Assembly: GCA_030653365.1 (NCBI GenBank)
Contig: JAURZL010000013.1
Coordinates: 248,001-312,000 of the forward strand
Source of the DNA: Anaerolineaceae bacterium
Lineage (GTDB): Bacteria > Chloroflexota > Anaerolineae > Anaerolineales > Anaerolineaceae
DNA length: 64,000 bases
Direction of reading: 5' to 3'
Shown: positions 18,059 through 25,838 of the stretch, piece after piece
Layout of the letters: each line of letters begins with the position of its first letter
Position numbering within the stretch: position 1 is the first letter of the stretch
Translations under genes and position numbers: made by a program
The notes under the pieces: generated by a model
The model's input: the letters and a program-made list of their open reading frames with translations, nothing else
Told to the model about the DNA's origin: nothing
Databases searched by the model: none

Positions 18059-18143
18059 CGTGGTTCCTTTAATAAATGGATAGTAAGAATCGTTTTAATC
18101 GTCATTAAACCAATAAATTTGTACTAAATTTCACATTTTTTAT

Positions 18144-18161
18144 CTTTGCCTTTAAGCAAAG
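18144..18161. promoter_or_regulatory. Inverted repeat CTTTGC-N6-GCAAAG between the divergent cytochrome-like and regulator genes
   Basis: A perfect 6-bp dyad with a 6-base spacer lies 60 bases before the regulator start and 85 bases before the lipoprotein start. Its core TTGC-N6-GCAA has the same 14-base span as a Crp/Fnr box. A TATAGT hexamer at 18199-18204 could be the -10 of the regulator gene, with no consensus -35, as expected for an activated promoter. It is a natural candidate operator for the adjacent Crp/Fnr protein. Confidence 0.4.
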
Positions 18162-18221
18162 AGAATTATTTTTTCCCATGTTCTGACTAAATATCTGCTA
18201 TAGTTATTTCTGGAGCAAAAA

Positions 18222-18905
18222 ATGAAAGAATATGAAGATTTATTAAATAAAAATCCGGTTTTTTCAGCACTGTCCGATAGCAAAAGAGACCAGGTGATCC
18301 AAGAAGCAATTTCCCGAAAATTTCATAAAGGTGAGATGATTTCCATTGTTGGTGATGTCTGGCCATATATGTTTTTAATCGTTAAAGGAAGTGTGAAAGC
18401 AATCAAGAGCTCTGTCGAAGGACGAAGCCTTGTCGTGACAACATTCAACAAGGAAGATTTGTTTTGGGGTTTGGCTTTTTTTTATGATGATATGAAAATG
18501 CCTGTTTCTCTGGAAGCAGCAGAGGAGACCAAAATATTAATTTGGTCTGCAGATCGATTGGTGCCAGTTTTGAAAAGTGAAGGTGCATCTGCATGGGAAT
18601 TGTCCCGCTTAATGATCTATAAAATGATGCGGGCGAGTGAAATCCTTGAAGAAATGACATTTCAGCCAGTGGCAGGTAGATTGGCGAAATTGTTAATGGA
18701 TACTGTTCGCGATCAACATGAAGGTCCGGTAACCAGAAGTTTAACATTGGATGAAATGGCAGCCAGAATTGGTTCAACCCGTGAAATGGTTTGCCGTTTT
18801 CTGCATCGATTTGCAGATGATAGGATAATTGATATCACGCGGACAGAATTTCGTGTTATGGATTCCAAAAAATTATCGAAAATAGCTCGAAATTCCAAAG
18901 GTTGA
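18222..18905 (+). CDS. Crp/Fnr-family transcriptional regulator
   Basis: A 227-residue protein with an N-terminal cyclic-nucleotide-binding-type beta roll (residues about 15-130), a dimerisation helix, and a C-terminal winged helix. The recognition helix reads STREMVCRFLHRF; the R-E-x-x-x-R spacing is that of CRP rather than the E-x-x-S-R of FNR. The N-terminal domain lacks the four-Cys cluster of oxygen-sensing FNR, and I do not see a clean cAMP-binding RxS motif, so the effector is unknown. It diverges from the heme-motif lipoprotein and the respiratory cluster, which makes that cluster its probable target. AGGAG-like TGGAGC precedes the ATG. Confidence 0.9.
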   Translation: MKEYEDLLNKNPVFSALSDSKRDQVIQEAISRKFHKGEMISIVGDVWPYMFLIVKGSVKAIKSSVEGRSLVVTTFNKEDLFWGLAFFYDDMKMPVSLEAAEETKILIWSADRLVPVLKSEGASAWELSRLMIYKMMRASEILEEMTFQPVAGRLAKLLMDTVRDQHEGPVTRSLTLDEMAARIGSTREMVCRFLHRFADDRIIDITRTEFRVMDSKKLSKIARNSKG

Positions 18906-19064
18906 GATTTTTCCGAAAACTTCTTATATCTATATAAAAAAAATCCTTGCGATTTCCAACAAGTTTCTGCGATGAACATGAATGGTCTCGAGATTTAGGA
19001 TTAATTTCTAAAATTGACATTACAAAAAAACCTAATTCGTTCGTAAAAAAATTTGTTTTTAACG

Positions 19065-19080
19065 TATAATTTTTATCGTG
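19065..19080 (+). promoter_or_regulatory. TATAAT box abutting the pstS start codon (possible leaderless transcript)
   Basis: TATAAT at 19065-19070 is followed after seven bases by the GTG of pstS at 19078, so a transcript from this box would begin at or next to the start codon. No consensus -35 sits 17 bases upstream, which is common for promoters that need an activator such as a phosphate-response regulator. A perfect TTGACA at 19014-19019 also lies upstream but has no good -10 at the right distance. The 172-base gap holds no gene. Confidence 0.4.
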
Positions 19081-19974
19081 GAAAAAAGGTCCTTATTTCA
19101 AAATATTTTAATTTTTATTTTAGTAATCGGGTTATCAGGATGTCAGAATCAGAGTAATGGGGGACAAACAGATAACCAATCACCTGACAATTATTATTAC
19201 CTGGAAAATAAAGGGTCCGACACGATGGTTAACCTGGCATTGTATTGGGCTGAACGGTATCAAACCATCCATCCAGAAGTAAGAATTTCAGTTACTGGTG
19301 GGGGAAGTGGTACGGGTATCTCTTCGTTAATCAATAATACAGTGGATCTGGCAAATGCATCCCGGAAAATAAAATCAGAAGAAATCGCCAATGCAAATAA
19401 AAATGGTGTAGAACCCATAGAATATGTTGTTGCCCGTGATGCCATTGCAGTGATTGTTCACCCTGATAATCCAATTGATCATCTGACTTTACAAGAAATA
19501 TCCGATATATACACCGGAAAAATAAGCAATTGGAGTGAATTGGGCGGTGAAAATCGCCCTATCGTCCGACTTTCAAGAGAGACAAATTCTGGCACCCATG
19601 TTTATTTTCTGGAAGAGGTGATCCGCTTAGGAAATTCAGATGATAAGACGATTTTTTCTGCCAACACTCTATTATTACCATCCTCTGAAGGAATTATTGC
19701 GGAGGTTCGGGAGAATCCAAATGCAATTGGATATGACGGACTGGGATACGTAACAGAGGAAGTAAAAGTGTTATCGATCGCTGAAAAAACTGGTGGTGAT
19801 TATATATTCCCGACACTGGAAACAGTGAATGATAATTTGTATGCTATCTCGCGAAATTTATATATTTATGCCAATGGCACACCAAAACCCTTTGTGAAAG
19901 AGTATCTTGATTGGATGGTTTCTTCCGAAGGTCAAAAAATTGTTGAAGAATTAGGATTTATTCCAGTTCGATAA
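19078..19974 (+). CDS. pstS: Phosphate ABC transporter, substrate-binding lipoprotein PstS
   Basis: The 298-residue protein captures phosphate outside the cell for the PstCAB permease. It starts with a lipoprotein signal ending LSGC (Cys22), then the family motifs GSDTMVNLALYWAERY, the phosphate loop GGGSGTGISSLINNTVDLANASR, and REtNSGTHVYFLE near the middle. The GTG start at 19078 is the only one that gives the whole signal peptide with its basic n-region (MEKR). It has no Shine-Dalgarno, but a TATAAT box lies seven bases before it. First gene of a tightly spaced pstSCAB unit; no phoU or PhoR/PhoB pair is nearby. Confidence 0.95.
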   Translation: MEKRSLFQNILIFILVIGLSGCQNQSNGGQTDNQSPDNYYYLENKGSDTMVNLALYWAERYQTIHPEVRISVTGGGSGTGISSLINNTVDLANASRKIKSEEIANANKNGVEPIEYVVARDAIAVIVHPDNPIDHLTLQEISDIYTGKISNWSELGGENRPIVRLSRETNSGTHVYFLEEVIRLGNSDDKTIFSANTLLLPSSEGIIAEVRENPNAIGYDGLGYVTEEVKVLSIAEKTGGDYIFPTLETVNDNLYAISRNLYIYANGTPKPFVKEYLDWMVSSEGQKIVEELGFIPVR

Positions 19975-19983
19975 GGCACAAGC

Positions 19984-20883
19984 ATGATTGCAAAAAGAAC
20001 AAGTTTTTTCGAAATAATAATTACCCGCTCAATACAATTATCTGGATACTCCTCAATATTATTTGTTCTTTTAATTCTTTTTTTCCTTTTAGGGGAAGGA
20101 ACCCCAGCATTATTTGATATTCCCATTTCGGATTTATTTTCTGAAAGATGGTACCCGATTGAAGGCTATTACGGGATTTTGCCATTAATCCTGGGCTCTC
20201 TGGTCGTTACGCTGGGGGCATCATTGATTGCCGTGCCATTTGGCATCTTAACCGCTGTTTTTATTGCTGAAATTGCTCCGCAGTGGTTACAAGAGATTAT
20301 GAAGCCATTGGTTGAGTTATTGGCTGGTTTACCCAGTGTTGTGCTTGGTTTCCTGGGAATCCTGGTAGTCTCACCATTCTTAAGAGATACATTCAACTTG
20401 CCTACCGGGCTGACAGCATTAACCGGGTCTCTATTATTGGGTGGTATTGCTATTCCAACAATTGTCTCTATATCTGAAGATGCTTTAAATAATGTGCCAG
20501 ATTCATATCGGCATGGTTCACTAGCCTTGGGATTGACTCGCTGGCAGACAATCTGGGGTGTAACCGTTCCGGCTGCAAAATCCGGGATTCTGATGGCAGT
20601 TATGCTAGGGGTTGGTAGGACAATAGGCGAAACCATGACAGTGATGATGGTTACTGGAAATGCTCCCATTTTACCAACCTCGTTTAATGCGTTATTCATG
20701 CCAATTCGTACCATGACGGCAACGATAGCTTCCGAAATGGGGGAGGTCGCCACAAACAGTCCACATTATCATGTCTTGTTTTTTATTGGTATTGTACTGT
20801 TTTTATTCACATTATTTGTAAATATTGTAGCTTCCAATTTAAGTTCCAGAAAAATCAAGCGGGCGGAAAGAATATTATCCTGA
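19984..20883 (+). CDS. pstC: Phosphate ABC transporter permease PstC
   Basis: A 299-residue integral membrane permease with about six helices. Family landmarks include SDLFSERWYPIEGYYGILPLI, GTL-like ILGSLVVTLGASLIAVPFG, LLAGLPSVVLGFLG and the cytoplasmic coupling loop near SLALGLTRWQTIWGVTVPAAKSGI, followed by GVGRTIGETMTVMMVTGN. It begins nine bases after pstS and ends eight bases before pstA. With PstA it forms the transmembrane channel of the high-affinity phosphate importer. Confidence 0.94.
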   Translation: MIAKRTSFFEIIITRSIQLSGYSSILFVLLILFFLLGEGTPALFDIPISDLFSERWYPIEGYYGILPLILGSLVVTLGASLIAVPFGILTAVFIAEIAPQWLQEIMKPLVELLAGLPSVVLGFLGILVVSPFLRDTFNLPTGLTALTGSLLLGGIAIPTIVSISEDALNNVPDSYRHGSLALGLTRWQTIWGVTVPAAKSGILMAVMLGVGRTIGETMTVMMVTGNAPILPTSFNALFMPIRTMTATIASEMGEVATNSPHYHVLFFIGIVLFLFTLFVNIVASNLSSRKIKRAERILS

Positions 20884-20891
20884 GACAGCGT

Positions 20892-21764
20892 ATGCAGAAT
20901 ACAAAGAAGGCGCATTTACAAAAACAACTCAGAATTGAAAAAATAGGATTTTCTGTTTTAACGATTCTTTCGATTGCAACTGTATTGCCGATCATCGCTG
21001 TGGTAATTTACATAATATATTTAGGTTCACCCGCAATTTCCTGGGAATTTCTAATAGCGATGCCCAATGATGGGATGCGGGCAGGTGGTATCCTTCCAGC
21101 AATTATTGGTACTTTTTATTTGACAATCGGAACAGCAATTTTCTCGGTTCCGTTAGGAATTGCTGCTGCCATCTACTTGTCTGAATATGCACCAGTTAAT
21201 CGTGTAACCCAAACTATCCGACTGGCAATCATAAATTTAGCTGGGATCCCTTCGGTTGTTTATGGATTATTTGGATTGGGCTTATTTGTTATTTTTCTAA
21301 ATTTTGGCACCAGTATTTTAGCTGCTTCTCTGACACTTTCCATCATGACACTGCCAGTAATTATCAGCACGACTGAAGAAGCTTTACGAGCGGTACCACA
21401 ATCTTTTCGGGTTGTGAGTGTTTCATTAGGTGCGACCAAATGGCAAACGATCTGGCGTCTGGTGCTGCCAGAGGCTATCCCAGGAATTTTGACAGGTGTC
21501 GTATTAGGATTGGAGCGGGCAGCAGGAGAGACAGCCCCCATCCTTTTTACTGGTGCAGCGTTTTTCCTGCCAAGATTACCGAATTCCCCCTTTGATGCTA
21601 CGATGGCATTACCCTATCACTTATTTGTAATCTCCACCCAGGTACCTGGGATGCCCGTTCAAATTCAATATGGGACAGTAATGGTCTTATTGGCTTTTGT
21701 TTTGATCATGAATATTATCGTTACAGTAATTCGGTCCCGGGCAAGAGCAAAAAGGCAATGGTGA
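20892..21764 (+). CDS. pstA: Phosphate ABC transporter permease PstA
   Basis: The 290-residue partner permease of PstC, with six hydrophobic segments and the typical GGILPAIIGTFYLTIGTAI, YLSEYAP, NLAGIPSVVYGLFGLG and the coupling loop SVSLGATKWQTIWRLVLPEA, then GLERAAGETAPILFTGAAFF. Its stop codon lies one base before the pstB ATG. Nothing unusual beyond a slightly short C-terminus was noted. Confidence 0.94.
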   Translation: MQNTKKAHLQKQLRIEKIGFSVLTILSIATVLPIIAVVIYIIYLGSPAISWEFLIAMPNDGMRAGGILPAIIGTFYLTIGTAIFSVPLGIAAAIYLSEYAPVNRVTQTIRLAIINLAGIPSVVYGLFGLGLFVIFLNFGTSILAASLTLSIMTLPVIISTTEEALRAVPQSFRVVSVSLGATKWQTIWRLVLPEAIPGILTGVVLGLERAAGETAPILFTGAAFFLPRLPNSPFDATMALPYHLFVISTQVPGMPVQIQYGTVMVLLAFVLIMNIIVTVIRSRARAKRQW

Positions 21765-21765
21765 T

Positions 21766-22521
21766 ATGAACAAGATAATTGTTGAAAATCTTTCGATTAC
21801 ATATTCAGATGGGGTTGAATCGTTATTCGAAATTTCTCTTCAAATCCCAGCAAACCAAATAACTGCATTAATCGGCCCTTCTGGTGGTGGGAAATCTACT
21901 TTTTTACGAGCACTAAATCGATTAAATGATTTGGCGGATGTGGCGAATGTAACAGGTAAAATACTTATTGATGACGTAGATATTCTTGATCCTGCTCTGG
22001 ATGTGATTGCCTTAAGAAGGAAGGTAGGCATCGTTTTTTCAAGACCATTACCCCTTCCATTAACCGTTTTCCAGAATGTTTCTTATGGACTTGAATTGAT
22101 GGGGGAAAAAAGGAAAAACGTTTTAAATGATGCAGTCGAAAGAGCTCTACGATTAGCAGAATTGTGGGATGAAGTCAAAGACCGATTAGGTGATCCAGCC
22201 TATTCATTATCTGGTGGTCAACAACAACGACTTTGTCTTGCGCGTACACTTTCTTTGCAACCTGAAATCATTATGCTGGATGAACCAACTTCAGCCCTAG
22301 ATCCAGTATCCACAGCGAAGATCGAAACATCATTACTGGAATTGAAGAAAGATTTCACGATTATCATTGCTCCTCACAACACACAACAGGCTGGACGGAT
22401 TGCTGATCAGGTAGCTTTTTTCCTGCAAGGTAAATTAATTGAATTTTCTTCAGCAGAAGAAATATTTACTCGACCGAAAGATATCAAGACCCAGGATTAT
22501 ATTTCAGGGAAATTTGGATAG
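21766..22521 (+). CDS. pstB: Phosphate ABC transporter ATP-binding protein PstB, with altered Q-loop
   Basis: A 251-residue ABC ATPase powering phosphate import. Walker A is GPSGGGKST (37-45), the signature LSGGQ lies at 148-152, Walker B IIMLDEP at 168-174, and the switch His is His204 in APHNTQQAGR. PstB-specific features such as ALNRLNDL are present. The Q-loop, normally VFQKP, reads VFSRPLPLP: the conserved Gln is Ser92. Because the Q-loop Gln normally contacts Mg and the hydrolytic water, this change is worth noting, though the rest looks functional. It is the last pst gene; a 99-base gap follows before the deaminase gene. Confidence 0.93.
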   Translation: MNKIIVENLSITYSDGVESLFEISLQIPANQITALIGPSGGGKSTFLRALNRLNDLADVANVTGKILIDDVDILDPALDVIALRRKVGIVFSRPLPLPLTVFQNVSYGLELMGEKRKNVLNDAVERALRLAELWDEVKDRLGDPAYSLSGGQQQRLCLARTLSLQPEIIMLDEPTSALDPVSTAKIETSLLELKKDFTIIIAPHNTQQAGRIADQVAFFLQGKLIEFSSAEEIFTRPKDIKTQDYISGKFG

Positions 22522-22620
22522 AAAATTATCCATCAACCATTTCATTTGATTTGTTGTTTTTGATCAATAAAATTAACTCATTAATGACGCGTTCTTAAAA
22601 ATTTTGGTTAAGGAGGAAAA

Positions 22621-23052
22621 ATGGCTCGTCCGACATGGGACTCTTATTTTATGAAAATTGCCGAGGATGTCGCTGTTCGTTCAACTTGTGATCGGGCACA
22701 GGTAGGGGCAGTCTTAGTAAAGGATAAACACATAATTTCTACAGGTTATAATGGATCCCCGGCTGGATTGGAACACTGCGACGATGTTGGACATTTAATG
22801 ATTGATGGCCATTGTGTTCGCACGGTACATGCCGAAGTCAACGCCATTATTCAGGCTGCTGTTTTTGGTCTGACAACCAAGGAAGCTGTCTGTTATGTAA
22901 CCCATTTTCCCTGTCTGAATTGTACGAAGATGTTAATTAATGCAAGAATCTCAAAACTTGTTTATCTCAATTCCTATCGTGTGGATCCTATCGCCTTAGA
23001 ATTTCTGGAAGAAGCAGGTGTCTCTATCGAACAATTTGCACCAGAAAAATAA
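22621..23052 (+). CDS. Zinc-dependent dCMP/cytidine deaminase family protein
   Basis: The 143-residue enzyme has the catalytic zinc site of the cytidine/deoxycytidylate deaminase fold: His70 and Glu72 in TVHAEVNA, and Cys98 and Cys101 in PCLNC. The start MARPTWDSYFMKIAEDVAVRS and the TGYNGSPAG loop are typical of dCMP deaminases (ComEB type), which make dUMP for thymidylate synthesis. Asn44 of the YNGSPAG segment is the nucleotide-contact position in that family. AAGGAGGAAAA directly precedes the ATG. It is the last rightward gene before the convergent aconitase gene. Confidence 0.92.
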   Translation: MARPTWDSYFMKIAEDVAVRSTCDRAQVGAVLVKDKHIISTGYNGSPAGLEHCDDVGHLMIDGHCVRTVHAEVNAIIQAAVFGLTTKEAVCYVTHFPCLNCTKMLINARISKLVYLNSYRVDPIALEFLEEAGVSIEQFAPEK

Positions 23053-23065
23053 ATTTTTCCAATCG

Positions 23066-23101
23066 ATCGCAGTAGGGATGGTGTGTTCTCCTTACTGCGA
23101 T
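23066..23101. terminator. Hairpin between the convergent deaminase and aconitase genes
   Basis: ATCGCAGTAGGGA (23066-23078) pairs with TCCTTACTGCGAT (23089-23101) over 13 positions with a single G-U pair and a ten-base loop. It overlaps the last codons of the aconitase gene. No long T-run follows on either strand, so it is at best a weak bidirectional terminator or a 3'-end stabilising structure. Confidence 0.45.
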
Positions 23102-25794
23102 TCCATGATTTCCAAAAGAATTGAATTCATAATTCCACCATCATTGTAATAATGAATTTCTACCCAGGTGTCAATTCTTAATTTAACCTGAAATTGAATT
23201 ACCAATCCATAATCCTTTTTCGCGAGAACTGTGAGGATTTTTCCGGGATACAATTCTTCCGTTTCCAAAATGGAAAATTTTTCACTCCCATCCAAATCCA
23301 ATGTTTTGAGGTTCTCACCGGGAAATAACTCGAGGGGTAAAATTCCCATTCCGACGAGATTGGATCGATGAATGCGTTCAAAGGATTCAGCAATCACAGT
23401 CTTGATTCCTAGTAACATAGGTCCCTTGGCTGCCCAATCACGGGAAGATCCAGAACCGTATTCTTTTCCTGCGAAGGCGATTAAATCGATGTCTTCTTGT
23501 TTGTACTTTTGGGATGCATCATAAATACTTATTATTTCCCCGGATGGTATATGACGGGTAAAACCACCTTCAACTCCTGGAAGGAGGAGATTCTTAATTC
23601 GAATATTCCCAAATGTACCCCGGGTCATGATTCGGTCGTTTCCTCTTCGAGACCCAAATGAATTGAAGTCTTCTGGTTGTACACCATGATTGATTAAGAA
23701 TTCTCCAGCCGGGCTTTGTAATGGAATGGCACCTGCGGGTGAGATGTGATCGGTCGTTACAGAATCGCCTAAAACAACCAGTGCATAAGCGTCAACAATT
23801 TTACTCGTTCTGGTTTGCCTTGTTAGATGCTCAAAAAAAGGTGGTTCTTGTAGATAGGTTGAAGACAAATCCCAGTTATAAACTTTTGTTGAATCTGAAT
23901 TAAGCTGGTTCCAATCAGTGTTTCCGGTAAAGGCATTTTGATAATTTTCAATGAAAATTTCTGACTTCACAACAGATTGTAGGATGGATTGAATTTCTAA
24001 AGAATTCGGCCAGATATCCTTCAAAAAGACAGGTTGGTTGAGTTGGTCAAATCCAATTGGATCTTCGCTCAGGTTGATATTCATTGTTCCTGCCAGCGCA
24101 TAGGCTACCACCAGGGGAGGTGATGCCAAATAATTTGCTTGCGTATGGGGATTAACCCTTCCTTCAAAATTACGGTTACCTGATAATACTGCGCTGGCAA
24201 CGAGATTTTCCTTTTTAATCAAGTCAATTATTTCTTCTCTCAGAGGGCCGCTATTTCCAATACAGGTGGTACAACCATACCCCACGATATGGAATCCAAG
24301 TTTTTCTAAATACAACATTAAACCACTTTTATCCAGATAATCGGTAACGACTCGTGAGCCCGGCGCAAAGCTCGTTTTGACATATTCTGGTACCTGCAAC
24401 CCTTTTTGCACTGCTTTTTGTGCAACCAGACCTGCTGCGATCATCACCGTCGGATTGGATGTATTGGTACAGGAAGTGATCGCTGCGATAGCTGTAAACC
24501 CATGAGACAAACGAAATGACTTTCCAGCGAATTCAAGATTAAATTTCTTAATCATATCCTCCAGCTGATACCCAAATCCTTGTTGGTTGCGAGGTTTTAT
24601 CATGCTGCTAATGAAATTCTCTTTCACGTTTTGCAGTCCCATTCGATCATGTGGTCGTTTCGGACCAGCTACACTCGGTTCAATCGTTTCAAGATTTACC
24701 TCAATCACCTCTGAAAATTCAGGAGTTGGATTTTTCGAATCACGGAATAAATTTTGTGCTTTGTAGTATTCTTCCACCAAGGCAAGCTGGTGTGCATTTT
24801 TCCCAGTCAATCGTAAATATTCGAGCGATTGCGCATCGAACGGGAAAAAAATCATTGTTGCACCGCTTTCTGGTGTCATATTGGCAATCATAGCTCGATC
24901 CGCCAGAGAAAGCTGATTCAATCCATCACCATAAAACTCAACGAATTTATCAACAACTCCTTTTTTCCGGAGGATTTCAATGATTCGGAGGGTGAGATCA
25001 GTTGGAGTAGATCCTTCTCTGAGAGTTCCGGTCAAATGAATGCCAATGACATCCGGTGTAAGAATTTCAATGGGTTGTCCCATCATTGCTGCAACTGCCT
25101 CAATGCCGCCAACACCCCAGCCTAGAATTCCCAACCCATTAATCATGGTTGTGTGTGAATCGGTTCCAACCAGTGTGTCGGGAAAAGCATACGTCACACC
25201 ATTCTCCTCTTTGGTAAGAACTGATTGTGCCAGGAATTCTAAATTTACCTGATGAATGATACCGGTTGCAGGTGGAACAATTCTCAGATTTTCGAAGGCT
25301 GATGAACTCCAGCGAAGAAATTGATACCTTTCCAGATTGCGTTGGAACTCAATGGTTGCATTTTGTATAACAGCATCTTTTTGAGCTGATACATCAACCA
25401 TTACAGAATGATCGATCACCAAATCAACAGGGATGATGGGATTTACTTTAAGAGGATCTCCTCCAATTCTTTGAACAGCGGCACGCATGGCTGCCAGGTC
25501 ATTCAGCACGGGAACACCAGTAAAATCCTGTAAAACCACACGACCTGGAAAAAAAGGGATTGATTCACGAATTACCTGCTGGGGTTGCCAGGTCGCCAGT
25601 TTAACTGCTTGTTCCGCTGTGACCGTTGTATGGTTGATATTGCGTAAAATCCCTTCCAATAAAACCCGGATCGAATACGGTAACCTTTGCCAATACTCTG
25701 ATGTACCTGTATTCAAATTTGATAATCTGAAGAAATGATATTCTTTTCCAGCAATTGTTAATTTGGATTTTGTGGATTCAAGACCTTTTGTCAT
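23092..25794 (-). CDS. acnA: Aconitate hydratase (AcnA/IRP type)
   Basis: A 900-residue single-chain aconitase converting citrate to isocitrate with a 4Fe-4S cluster. The cluster ligands are Cys442 (TSCTNTSNP), Cys508 and Cys511 (GYGCTTCIGNSGPL). TDSHTTMINGLGILGWGVGGIEA, the swivel-domain KDYGSGSSRDWAAKG-like motif (GKEYGSGSSRDWAAKGP) and SFERIHRSNLVGMG are all present. AGGAG precedes the ATG at 25794. It lies 44 bases downstream of icd on the same strand, so icd and acnA probably form one unit of the oxidative TCA branch. Confidence 0.96.
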   Translation of the reverse strand: MTKGLESTKSKLTIAGKEYHFFRLSNLNTGTSEYWQRLPYSIRVLLEGILRNINHTTVTAEQAVKLATWQPQQVIRESIPFFPGRVVLQDFTGVPVLNDLAAMRAAVQRIGGDPLKVNPIIPVDLVIDHSVMVDVSAQKDAVIQNATIEFQRNLERYQFLRWSSSAFENLRIVPPATGIIHQVNLEFLAQSVLTKEENGVTYAFPDTLVGTDSHTTMINGLGILGWGVGGIEAVAAMMGQPIEILTPDVIGIHLTGTLREGSTPTDLTLRIIEILRKKGVVDKFVEFYGDGLNQLSLADRAMIANMTPESGATMIFFPFDAQSLEYLRLTGKNAHQLALVEEYYKAQNLFRDSKNPTPEFSEVIEVNLETIEPSVAGPKRPHDRMGLQNVKENFISSMIKPRNQQGFGYQLEDMIKKFNLEFAGKSFRLSHGFTAIAAITSCTNTSNPTVMIAAGLVAQKAVQKGLQVPEYVKTSFAPGSRVVTDYLDKSGLMLYLEKLGFHIVGYGCTTCIGNSGPLREEIIDLIKKENLVASAVLSGNRNFEGRVNPHTQANYLASPPLVVAYALAGTMNINLSEDPIGFDQLNQPVFLKDIWPNSLEIQSILQSVVKSEIFIENYQNAFTGNTDWNQLNSDSTKVYNWDLSSTYLQEPPFFEHLTRQTRTSKIVDAYALVVLGDSVTTDHISPAGAIPLQSPAGEFLINHGVQPEDFNSFGSRRGNDRIMTRGTFGNIRIKNLLLPGVEGGFTRHIPSGEIISIYDASQKYKQEDIDLIAFAGKEYGSGSSRDWAAKGPMLLGIKTVIAESFERIHRSNLVGMGILPLELFPGENLKTLDLDGSEKFSILETEELYPGKILTVLAKKDYGLVIQFQVKLRIDTWVEIHYYNDGGIMNSILLEIMESQ

Positions 25795-25838
25795 TTTTTC
25801 TCCTAATGGATCTAACAGATGTATTCATTCTCGGGGAT

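Noticed and set aside
20169..20753. A 194-codon frame on the minus strand across pstC
   Set aside because: Antisense to a well-supported permease gene, no ribosome site or motif; a shadow of codon bias.
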